A stretch of 64,000 bases of DNA. Origin: Paraspadella gotoi (taxonomy: Eukaryota; Chaetognatha). The stretch is taken from assembly GCA_051294375.1 (NCBI GenBank), contig CM119264.1:15338196-15402195 (forward strand), in the 5' to 3' direction. Of the stretch, positions 44,701 through 56,700 are shown one piece after another. The translations under genes and the position numbers were made by a program. The notes under the pieces are model-generated. The model was given only the letters and a program-made list of their open reading frames with translations. It ran no database searches and was not told the DNA's origin. Numbering within the stretch: position 1 is the stretch's first letter; each line of letters opens with the position of its first letter.

Positions 44701-47700
44701 CATTATAATTTTGACTTAGTTTGACACTCACCCTGTAAGGAGGTTCAGCATAAGTAATTCTAAAATTGTATCTTGTATGTGCCCTATGATTATGGCTTCA
44801 TTTTGGTACTATTACCATCCCTTTATCTTTATTCCTTCAAAAGATATTAGGAAAAATCAGTTTTTTTCTCAACCTTCCTTTTAATTTCTTTTTAAATAAA
44901 AATTTCGCGATTCAAACCGGACATATTCATTTAAACCTGATCATTTTATGTCAAAATCATTATAAAATGAAAAAAGAAAAATAGGACAAGCTCTTAAGAC
45001 ACAAAGCTATCAGAATCGCGAAATTCGAAGTCGCTCATGTAACAGGAACATATAGCAATCCCGTTTGCAATTTTAAGTTTGTAAACTTTCCCTTTCATTT
45101 CTATAGTAAAAATGAGGTTTGAAAATTCTCCGGAGATGAGTAGTGCATTTCCCCTGGCTTGTTTGATATTAAATCCTTTATCAAATGCCATAAAATGAAT
45201 AGGACAAGCTCTTCAGATGTAACGCTCTCGGAATCGTGTGTTTTACAAGTGTTTTTTAACCGAATTTCTGGCAAACGCGTTTGCAATTTGGGTAGTCAGA
45301 TTTGAACGGAATTCTCTATTAGAAAAATGTTGAATTTTTTTTTAAGCGAGATTCTCGTCTACCAAGTATGTTTAATTTCAAAAGTTGTGTATACTTTTGA
45401 CTAAGATTCCGATACAGAATAAAGAAAAAATTATATGGAAAAGATGCCCCATAATTATGGCTGTAATATGATACCAGTCTCATCGTTCTATCATTTTTGG
45501 TTCAAAAAATATCAAAGAAAATCAATTTTTTTATTACCAATTAAGTCACTCGGCCGAAGCTAAAAATTTAAGGGGACCAAGTGAACGGGGGGGGTAAAAA
45601 GCTGAAAACGTAACGTTTGACCCTTTAACTTAAGCTGGTTCTGATCATATAATTTTTTCTTCTATAATCATTTGGGAAAGTAGTTAAAAAATTCGATAAA
45701 ATCAGCAAGCTTAATTTTCTTTAAAAAATCGGTAAGAAGAAAATCTTTTTCAAGTTTAAAATTTTTTTTTTCAAAAAAGGGTAAGATCTAATTTTAAAAA
45801 GATTTTCAGCTTTTATCATAAAAATTTATAAGAAAAAAAACTAGGAATGAATCAAAATTTAAGGTATCGACTGATTTTATTTAAACTCTTTTCAAATGAT
45901 TCCGTTAATTGGATGAAAATAAAACTCTTTGAAGTAATATAAATATATAAAGAAGAGAAAGATTCTGTACTTTTGCTAAATTTTTAATTGTTATAATTAG
46001 GAATCAATATAGTTTAATTATACATTTAAGGGATGAATATGAATATTAATTAATAATTATTACAGTTTTGTTTCTGTAAGAATAGAATTTAGGTTTGATT
46101 TGTCTGCTTTTAAGTAAATATAAAAATAAAAAAATATTAGTCTTGTAAAGCCTTTGTTCAATGAGGCTTAAACCTAAAATTATAGCTTTGTACAGTAAAA
46201 AATAAAAAATTGGAATTTAGTAAAAAATACTTTCTAATGCAAAAATAAAATAATGGATTATATAAATATTTAGGTAGGGTTAACTAAATTTTTTTTTCAT
46301 AATTATTAAATTTTTGTTTCCGCTAGAATAAGAGATAGGAATTTTTTTGCCACTTTCCCGTGCAAAGAAAAATTAATGACTATCACCATTCAAATTCCTT
46401 TGATGATAGACCCTTAAGCTTATGATATCATTTTTATCACTGGGTCCCCTTAAGTAGAACCAAAAATAAAATTTAACGAACGCAGATTTGTTTTAAAAAT
46501 TGGGCGTGAAAAATGACCATTTTTTGTGAATTATTTTTCAATGCGTGAATAAATTGATTTAAAATGTTGCATCAACAATATTGACATCATTTCCTATCAG
46601 TAAATGTAAAAATATTTAAAATAACATTATAAACGACCAGGTAACTTGCCTATCTAAACTACTGGGAGTTAGAAAATAAAAAAGTCAGCGATTTTTTTAC
46701 CAGAATGCAAAATCTGAAGTTGCTATAACAAATAGTTTAGCCACAGTATTTGATCCTTTCATTTCACTCCCATTTGAAATCCGTGTAAAATTTAAATGGA
46801 AAAAACAAGTTTGAGCAAACAATGTCGGATCTGCCTACGATAAATTAGTGGTAATCAGCTATTCGGATGATGAATAGCGATAATTCTTTTTCTTTTTTCT
46901 TCCAAAACAGAAGTTTTATCTGCCGAAAGAATTGAATGCTTCAGATTTTGAAGTCGAAGTTATTGCCAAAAGTTCATTCAAGGATTTTGCCGTATACATC
47001 GTCAAACTCCTTAACCAGTGGACAACCACCTTCCCGCAGGATTTTCGAAATGAGACTACAATGAGAAATTTGATGGCATTCACCAAGGCTCTTGAGCAAC
47101 ATGATAAACGTGCGTTTATTAAGGTACCCTATTATGCTTGGCCTCCGGAATAATAAATTAATAACCCCAACCCATTGAAAAAGCAGGTTTATGTTCAGAG
47201 CTTAGCCAAATTCGCGCAAACCTTCTTGCCCGACTTTCAATATGGGATTGTCAATCTTCTCGCCTATCAACCTTCGCTTCTGTGCCGCCACGACGAACAG
47301 CCCCTGCGCTACATGTGACCAATCACCTTTTCGAAATTTCTAAGGATCCTAAGGAAGTGGCCCATCAACTCACTCACCTTGAGTTAGACAGAATCAAATC
47401 TATTGGACCTGAAGAGTTTGTCACTACTTTAGCTAAAGGTGAGCATTAAAATGAAACAAGTTTGAGCAAACAATGTCGGATCTGCCCACGATGATTTAGC
47501 AGTAAACCGCTAACACGGTTCTTTTTAGGAGGAAAAAGAAAATCGACATAAACCATTTCTGGAAAGATGAAAACCTGAAAGGTTGCTGTCAGGGGAAAAG
47601 CTTAGGCTAAGTAGAACAATTTTTTCAAACTCATTTTTTTTATTGCAGTTGAAGTTGGTAAGTTAATTTTAGAGAAAAATTGATAACTTTTGTAATAATT

Positions 47701-50700
47701 TTGCAAAATATAGTCTCAATTCAAACATCTATATGTCAAACGATATCAGTAAACCGAAAGGTTCAATTTAAGAACACTCCCAACTTTTTTCGACTATTTG
47801 TTTAGAGAAAACAAAGTGTTTTTGTATTTATTACAACGATTTATTTGAATAGATGGACATGTTTCGACTCTTTGGGTTCGAGTCTTCATCAGCATTTAAA
47901 ATTCACAAACTTTTCAGTTGTTTACATTGACTTTGGAGAGAAAAAAGGTGAGAGAGAGACAGACAGAGAGAGAGAGAGAGCTTCCAACAAAGAATTGAGT
48001 AAAGGTCAGTGGTCAGATGTGAGGACAGGTGAAAGTGAGGGAAGGGAAGGAGAGTAAGTAAATGTGAAATTTGGTGAAAAGAGAGAAAGAGAGACAAAAA
48101 TTAATACATTTGGTAATGTACAACAGCGAAAAAGAAATAAACTAAAAGTAAATAACAAAGATTAATAAATAATTGTTTGTGAAAATTAGAGATTTTGAAT
48201 TAATGAAAAATTGAAGAATTGAAATTTGAAATGGAAGAATAAGTTATGAGGGATAGATAAAATAAAGGTAAGGGAAAAAATAAGGTGAGAAAGAGCTCAA
48301 AATGAGCTGGCCCCCCCTGGCAGGGCAAATGAAGGGCGTTAACAATGAGCTCGGGTCATTGGCTTGTAATGGGTTGAGAGGATATTGTGGTGGAGTGGGA
48401 GAGGTTGGGATCTGGCAAGGATCCTGCTGGAAATATGCCAAGCGCCACTCGAATATCTCTGACCTGATAAGCCTGCCGAGAGCCCTCCTCTCACCTGACC
48501 GTGAGGCGGGCGGTTGTCTGTTCTGGCCTGTTTAGAAAAAGGAGATACAGACTCCCCTCCCTCCTCCTGCAGCTGTCGCTTTGGGCGGCGCTCAGTACGA
48601 GGAGAGTCGTACCAAGTTCACCTTACTAAACATTCACAACATACCATAATTCTAAGTACTATTACAGATATAACTATATAACTATATATATAACTACTAT
48701 ATGATATCTATTTACACTATATTATACCTATGTTAACAACCAATGATAACCATATTGACCACAACAATTATAATGACCAAAATAAATTATTCCCACACGC
48801 AAAAACCCCTACTACCACGACTACTACTACAAGCACTATAATAATCAATTAATCATAAAAGACTAACTGTAATATCATTATTTTTTTCAATCTTTAATTT
48901 ATATATATAATTTTTTTTATTGTCATTATATTATTAAATCTCTATGAGAAAATTTTTTAAACCGATATGATAAGGTTCTAGTTGGTTGGCGACTTCGCCA
49001 TGGCGATATCGCCACGGCTTTGGCGATGTCGCCAGTCCCCCACTGCGCGACCTCGCCAGTGATAAAAGTAGCGAATATAATGAAAGCGCAGCTAACACGG
49101 GGATGAGCCATCACCTTCAGGCTCCTCTCCCAACCCTAACCCTAAACCAAACCTCCCGTTCAACTCTGTGCCTCTCCCTAACCCTAACCCGGGCCTGGGC
49201 CTCCCGTACATCTCCATGCTAAACCCTAACCCTAACCGCCTTTGATGCATCAACCAACGGGCCCCCCCCCAACCCTAACCCTAAACCAAGCCTTCCCGTT
49301 CAAGACTCTGTGCCTCTCCCCTAACCCTAACCAGGCTCAGCCTCCCGTACATCTCCGTGCCTCAACCCTAACCCTAACCGCCTTTCGATGCATCAACCAT
49401 GGGCCCCTCCCCCAACCCTAACCCTAAACTAAGCCCGCCGTTCAACCTCCATGCCTCTCCCACTAACCCTAAACCCAGGCCCAGCCTCCCGTACATCTCC
49501 GTGCCTCAACCCTAACCCTAACCGCCTTCGATGAATCAACCATGGTCCCCTCCCGCAACCCTAACCTAACCAAGCCTCCCGTTCAACCTCCATGCCTCTC
49601 CCCTAACCCTAAACCAGGCCCGGCCTCCGTACATCTCCGTACCTCAACCCTAACCCTAATTGCCTTCGATATATAACCCACGGGCCTCTCTCCCAACCCT
49701 AACCCTAAACCGGGCCCAGGCCTCCCGTAACATCTCCGTACCTCAACCCTAACCCTAATTGCCTTCGATATATAACCAACGGGCCTCTCTCCAACCCTAA
49801 CCCTAAACCGGCCCAGGCCCCCGTACATCTCCGTGCCTCAACCCTAAACCCTAACGGCGGGCCTCTTGGTCATCAACAACACCCTCCCTACCCCTATCCC
49901 TAAAATTGACATTAATAATAAGCCTAAATAAACTTAACTTAACTCAACCCTAACCCTAACCCTAAACACTCAACCCTAACCCTAAACTACTCAACCCTAA
50001 CCCTAACTACTACCTACTCAACCCTAACCCCTAAACCAACTCACCCTAACCCTAACCCTAATCTGAGTTTTATTTTTAGGCGAAATCGCCATAACTAGAA
50101 CGCTAGATGTAGTTCAGTGCGAAATCGCCAAATCGCGACTTAGCCATGAATGCCCTCGCCATTTGGCGGTTTAGCTGTGAACTACATCTAGCGTTCTAGT
50201 TATGGCGATTTCGCCTAAAATAAACTCAGGTTAGGGTTAGGGTTAGGGTTGAGTTGGTTTAGGGTTAGGGTTGAGTAGGTAGTAGTTAGGGTTAGGGTTG
50301 AGTAGTTTAGGGTTAGGGTTGAGATAGTTAGGGTTAGGGTTAGGGTTGAGTTAAGTTAAAGTTTATTTTAGGCTTATTATTAATGTCAATTTAAGGGATA
50401 GGGGTAGGGAGGGTGTTGTTGATGACCAAGAGGCCCGCGTTAGGGTTAGGGTTGAGGCACGGAGATGTACGGGAGGCCTGGGCCCGGTTTAGGGTTAGGG
50501 TTGGGAGAGGCCGTGGGTTATATATCGAAGGCAATTAGGGTTAGGGTTGAGGTACGGAGATGTACGGGAGGCCTGGGCCCGGTTTAGGGTTAGGGTTGGG
50601 AGAGAGGCCCGTGGGTTATATATCGAAGGCAATTAGGGTTAGGGTTGAGGTACGGAGATGTACGGGAGGCCGGGCCTGGTTTAGGGTTAGGGGAGAGGCA

Positions 50701-53700
50701 TGGAGTTGAACGGGAGGCTTGGTTTAGGGTTAGGGTTGCGGGAGGGACCCATGGTTGATTCATCGAAGGCGGTTAGGGTTAGGGTTGAGGCACGGAGATG
50801 TACGGGAGGCTGGGCCTGGGTTAGGGTTAGGGAGAGGCATGGAGTTGAACGGGAGGCTTAGTTTAGGGTAGGTTGGGGGAGGGGCCCATGGTTGATGCAT
50901 CAAAGGCGGTTAGGGTTAGGGTTGAGGCACGGAGATGTACGGGAGGCTGAGCCTGGTTAGGGTTAGGGGAGAGGCACAAGAGTTGAACGGAAGGCTTGGT
51001 TTAGGGTTAGGGTTGGGGGAGGGCCCGTGGTTGATGCATCAAAGGCGTTAGGGTTAGGGTTGAGGCATGGAGATGTACGGGAGGCCCAGGCCCGGGTTAG
51101 GGTTAGGGGAGAGGCACAGAGTTGAACGGGAGGTTTGGTTAGGGTTAGGGTTGGGAGAGGAGCCTGAAGGTGATGCTCATCCGTGTTAGCTGCGCTTTTC
51201 ATTATATTCGCTACTTTTATCACTGGCGAGGTCGCCAGTGGGGGGACTGGCGACATCGCCAAAGCCCTGGCGATATCGCCATGGCGAAGTCGCCAACCAA
51301 CTAGAACCACACCTGCAACTCGTTGCGTGAATCGCCGGCGACATCGCTATTTGAATGAACTACAACTTAGGTTTTTATAAAGATTTTTGGGGCTTTTTTG
51401 CTAGTATCTTAATAAATAATTATCGTAAAGAGTTGGCAATAGACTCAAAATAAAGGTCACATACTATAGTTTCTAGTCCATAATATTATAATAAGTAAAA
51501 TTATATCATATCATTTAAAACTTTAATTAATATTTTTTCAAATTTTGGGGGGGGATGATGTACCTATTATGAATTAATTGAAAGAAGACTGTCTTATAGA
51601 ACTCGTTGGTACCCTCAATTTTTTAGATTAAAATCTTTTATATTCTCAATATTACCCACCATTTTTTTAAAAAAATTATATATTTTTTGATTAATAATTC
51701 TTTAACCAAAAGTCGGAAAAAATTGGGAGTGGTCTTAAAATTAAAGCTCTCGTTTACTAATATCGTTTGACATATAGATGTTTGAATTGAGTCTATATAT
51801 TTTCCAAAATTTAGTACAAAATTTTCCTCTAAAAATTAACTTATCAACTTCAACTGCAATTAAAAAAAATGAGTTTGAAAAATTTTTTTGACTTGGCCTA
51901 AGCTCTCGTCCTGAACCTTCAGAAAATGGTATATTTCGATTTTTCTTTTTCCCCATAAAAAGAACCGTCCTAATCAGATGATTAATTATAACAAATCTTT
52001 CAATATTTATATTTTATTGTTCTTTTCTAACTTTTGTTCTTTTTATTTAAGTATTATGTTGTTGTTGTTTAGATATTATTGTCACTTCACCTTTTATTTT
52101 TTCCTTTCCTTATGTCATTTTTTTTCCTTTTTTTAAATTTTAAGTTTTTTCTCTTTTTTAGTCGGATCTGCTTACAGCAGATCCCCGACTCTATAATCCA
52201 CTTTGATGGATCAAAAGATTTATCTTTGGAAGCATAATTTAATTTCAACCCTATTTAAAAAACCCTAAGTCCCTCTGAAAAGCTAGACTCCCTTGTGCAC
52301 TTCTCTGTGACTTCCTCTTTCTCTGTGGGTCTTTCTCTGGCTCTCAAGTAAGGCGTAGTGAAAGTTACACGCAAAAATTTTAAATGTCAATTATGAACAA
52401 CATACCATCAGTAAACATTAATTTATTAAAAAAATTAATTTTATGTTCTTCAATTTTCGCAGTAGGCTATATTTATATATAGTACTATCTTATAAAATCG
52501 AAAAATTTCAAAAATAGGCTTTTCTTAATTTTGATTGCAGATTTGAATTCCTCGTCAAAAGTTGATAAAAGAAAATATAAATCATTTTTAAAAATTCTTT
52601 CACTAAGTGGGTTAAAAATTAAAAAAAACTATATTTTAATATATAAAAAGTTTATTTTCAACTTAAAATATAGCTTTTTCTAATTTTTGACCCACTTAAT
52701 GAAGGAATTTTTCAAAAACTGCAAAAAAAAATCTTTAAAAAAAACTGTTTTGAAATTTTAACATTTATTGATTTAGACTAGTAAAAATATGGCCTACTGC
52801 GTAAATTGTAAAATTTATTATAAATTTTTTTTAAAATAAATGTTTATTTGTATAATGTTGTTCGTTCCTCACTTTTAGAATTTTAAATTAAAGTTAAATA
52901 TAGAAATTTTACTACGCCTTACTCTCAAGGCCTCAGTCCCGTGCTTTTTCGTAGGTCTTACTCTGGCCTTGGACCCTTTACTCTTCTGACTACTGTCAGT
53001 TTAACTCTTCTGACTACTGTCAAATTTTTACCTTTCTGGCTATGGCCAGGAGTCATGCTTTCAAGGAGGGACGTTTTGAGACTCCCTTGATGCTCTGCTC
53101 TCTTTCAAAGCTAAATCAATTTTGGTTTCTCCAATTTTGGTTTCTCCAAAAGCTAACGTGTATTTAAAATAATAAAAAAAGGAAATGTTTTGATTTCCCC
53201 TAAAGTAGGGTAGTCTGGTGTTTTTTTATTTTTATTAAGAAAAATTTTTTTCATGTGCTGTCAAGTAGCGGACATCGTTAGCTTTCCGATCAAGATTTTT
53301 AAAAAATCCTTTGAAACATTTTTAAAAAATTATATGGAAAAGATGCCCCATAATTATGGCTTTAATATGCTACCAGTCTCATCGTTCTATCATTTTTGGT
53401 TCAAAAGATATCAAAGAAAATCAATTTTTTTATTACCAATTGACTCGGCCGAAGCTAAAAATTTAAGTGGAACCAAACCAAATAACTTGCTTTCAAGGCA
53501 TATCGCGTCTATGCGCGTCTACGTAGGTCAATTTTAAAAACCCTCAAACGCTTATTTACTAGTAACCTGACGACATCAAGTGAAGGAAGTTCGGTTCTCT
53601 TATTATATCAAAAAGAAAAATTAATTCTAATATTTTAGCTAATATCTATCGATTTCAATGAAAAAAAAGGCACTAGATATATTGCATGTGCATGTGAAAA

Positions 53701-56700
53701 GTAGCAAAAATGATATTGATTCTTGATTAGAAAATGCAGCAGATGATTAGGACTAAGCTCTGACGAAAAAAGTCAGAGGTTTTTTTAATTTATTCTTTTA
53801 CCGGCCAATGTAGAATGATGGCAATATTGCTATTGTTAAGTTTCAAAAAAATCCGATGATAAATATAGAAAATATTAACTAAAATCTTCGGAAAATCCAC
53901 TCCTTCTTTGGAAGATTTTCGCCATAGAAGATTTTTCCCGAATCTGACTCCCAGTTGAAAACTCTTAGAATTCCGATCGTTAGCTCCTCTTTTACTTTTA
54001 CTTTAAATAAAAATTTCACCAAAATGGACTAATTCACTTTACCATGATCATATCATATTAAAATAACCAAATAAAATGTAAAGAAAAATTTTAAGAGCCC
54101 TTCAGACATATGGCTATCGGATTCCTGAATTCAAAGTTTATTGTAAAATGACAACATACTGTAAATGCGTTGACATTGTATTAAAGTTGAGAAATCCCTT
54201 TATTTTATATATAAAAATTGCATCGAAAATATTTTCCCGAGCGGACAGGTCCATTTAAATCTGATAGTTTTATGTCAAAATGCAACAGGATCAGAATCTC
54301 GAGTTTTTACATCTATTTTTACCTGAATTTTTTTAGGAGCGTTTATATTGTTTGGTAGTCAGATTTTAACAAAAATCTCCATTGAAAAAATCTTCCTCAA
54401 TCTCTCAGAACGTCAGCTCCTAGTTTACTGCGTTTTTTTGCCGAATTCCTTGATAGAAATCACAGCCCTGCGTTTTTATTAAAACCAGAGATGTGGAAGC
54501 GATCAATTTTTCGCCGCTGCCAATCCGGCGCTTCCCAAGACCCCTCCCGCTCCCGTTTTCGGGTGCAATCCTTACTTTTTCATCCCGGATCGCTTTCGGT
54601 TTCGAGTGCACATCGCTTCCTTCCTTTAGAAATTTTACATTTATTATTATTATTTATAAAAATATTCTCTTTAGACATGTAATTCATTGGTAGAATAATT
54701 TTAAACAATCTTTTTTGTTAACAAATAACAAGTAAAATTTTTACTATAAAAAATTGTAAGATTTATAAGATTGTAAGAATTGTTTGAGTGCAAATAAGTT
54801 TAAATGAAAAAAACAAAAAACCTGTTTCCCTATTTGCTTTTTTCTTTTTTATTAAATGTAAATACAAGCTGCATTAATTATTCAATTAATCAATTAATTA
54901 ATCAATCAACTAATCAACTAATCAATTTTTTTATCAATCAACTAATTAATAAATTTCTTAATCGATAAATTATTAAAAGAACCAATTAATTAATCAATCA
55001 ATTAAACAATGTCAGTGTTATCATTGTCGTTATCTCCAACGTTGTTGTTGCTTTTGTCCTGGTCAGTGACCTGACAAAAAGACCTAAAAACTAACAGGCC
55101 TGATATGAATTTCATTTAATTGATCAATCAATCATTCAATTAATCATGACGGTGTTATCCTCGTCGTCATCATCATCATGGTCCTCATTTCTTTTGTCAT
55201 AATGAAAAGACTAAAAAACAAACAAGTTTGAGCTAACAATGCCAGAACTGATCAGTTAATTAATTATTCAATCAATCATCGTCGGTGTTATCATTGTCGT
55301 GGTCGCCATCATTAATTAATTAATTAATTAAAATTTATTTATAATGTTTGCGGTGACTTAAAATAAGAATTTATAAAAAAAATTGATTCATGTTTTTTGT
55401 GATAATGAAAAACTGGTATTATCAAAAACAGTAAAAAACAACAACTAGTATTTAGATTGGCTGAGAAAAAGGTCAGCCATAACAAGATCGGGTAAGAACA
55501 GGTCATTCTTATTGACCACTACTATACTACGGGTCACAAAGTACAAAGACTTCGTCGTCGTCTTTGTCATTGTATTCGTCGTCGTTGTTGCCTTTGTTCA
55601 AATCATTTGAGCTCCCAAATGTTCGATGTTATTCTTTTAATTAATCAATATGTAATTAATTAAATAATTTATTATTTTTCAACTAATTAATTAATTACTG
55701 CTAATGATCATGGGCAGATCCGGCATTGTTTGCTCAAACTTGTTTATTAATAATTTTGATTTATTTATTTTATATATATTTTTTTATTTGCTTTTTTGTT
55801 CAGTGCGAGAGGGGAAAAAAAGAAAAGATAGTGTATGTTAGAGATATAAGTATGTATAAGCACAATATTATGTAATATTGCCAATAAAGCAGATCAATCC
55901 TTTTGGTTCAAAGTTGTTTGTAACATGAAAAACCTTTTGGATTTAAAAAAAAGATTTGAATTTAAAGAAAAACAACAAAAATATAAGAAATAAAATTTTT
56001 AGTTTTATAGAATTAAAAAAGTTTAATTTATATTTTAATTTAACTTATAATTACAGTTTTTTCAGATAGAAAAAACATTTTGTTCAGCTCAAATTTTATT
56101 TCAATCTATTCAAGAGAATAATTAAAAAAACAAGTTTGAGCAAACAATGTCGGATCTGCCTACGATAATTAATTAATATTAATATTAATAATATGTAATA
56201 ATTAATTTTAAATTTATATTCAACTTAATCATAGCCATCGGGGATGTCCTTAAATTCGGGTTGAGGACAGTATTAAATATTGTTATGGTTTGGTTTACAT
56301 TTTATACGAAACAAACAAATATCTCTATTTATTTTATGTCTCCTTCTCTCTCACTCTCTCTCTCTCTCTCTTTATGCAATTGCGACGATCTTTATGCTTT
56401 TAAGATTTTTTTAACTTGCATTCATTTTTTCACATTAATTAATTAATACATTTATTAGTAATCATTAATATTAAAGATTCAAGTAAATGTGACTTATGTT
56501 TTTTCATCTAAACTCATTTCCACTGGCACAATTCCGTCAAAACTTTATATAATTATATATATTAATAAATATTTTAAAGCTTCAGTGCAACAACCAATGA
56601 ACTAATTCAAAAAGTTACATTGAAAATCGATTTAGTAGAAGAAGGGAAAAAAAATTTTTTGAGAACTAGAAGTTATAAAAAGTGTTCAATTTATGCCCGC

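Noticed and set aside
49583-51310. Open frames of 80-115 codons in the palindrome
   Set aside because: They are translations of telomere-like satellite units (GLGLGERPVGYISK and similar), present in mirrored form in both arms.
53253-53537. 94-codon open frame with a plausible start
   Set aside because: Most of it is the dispersed segment shared with 45400-45575, where the frame is broken. There is no recognised domain.
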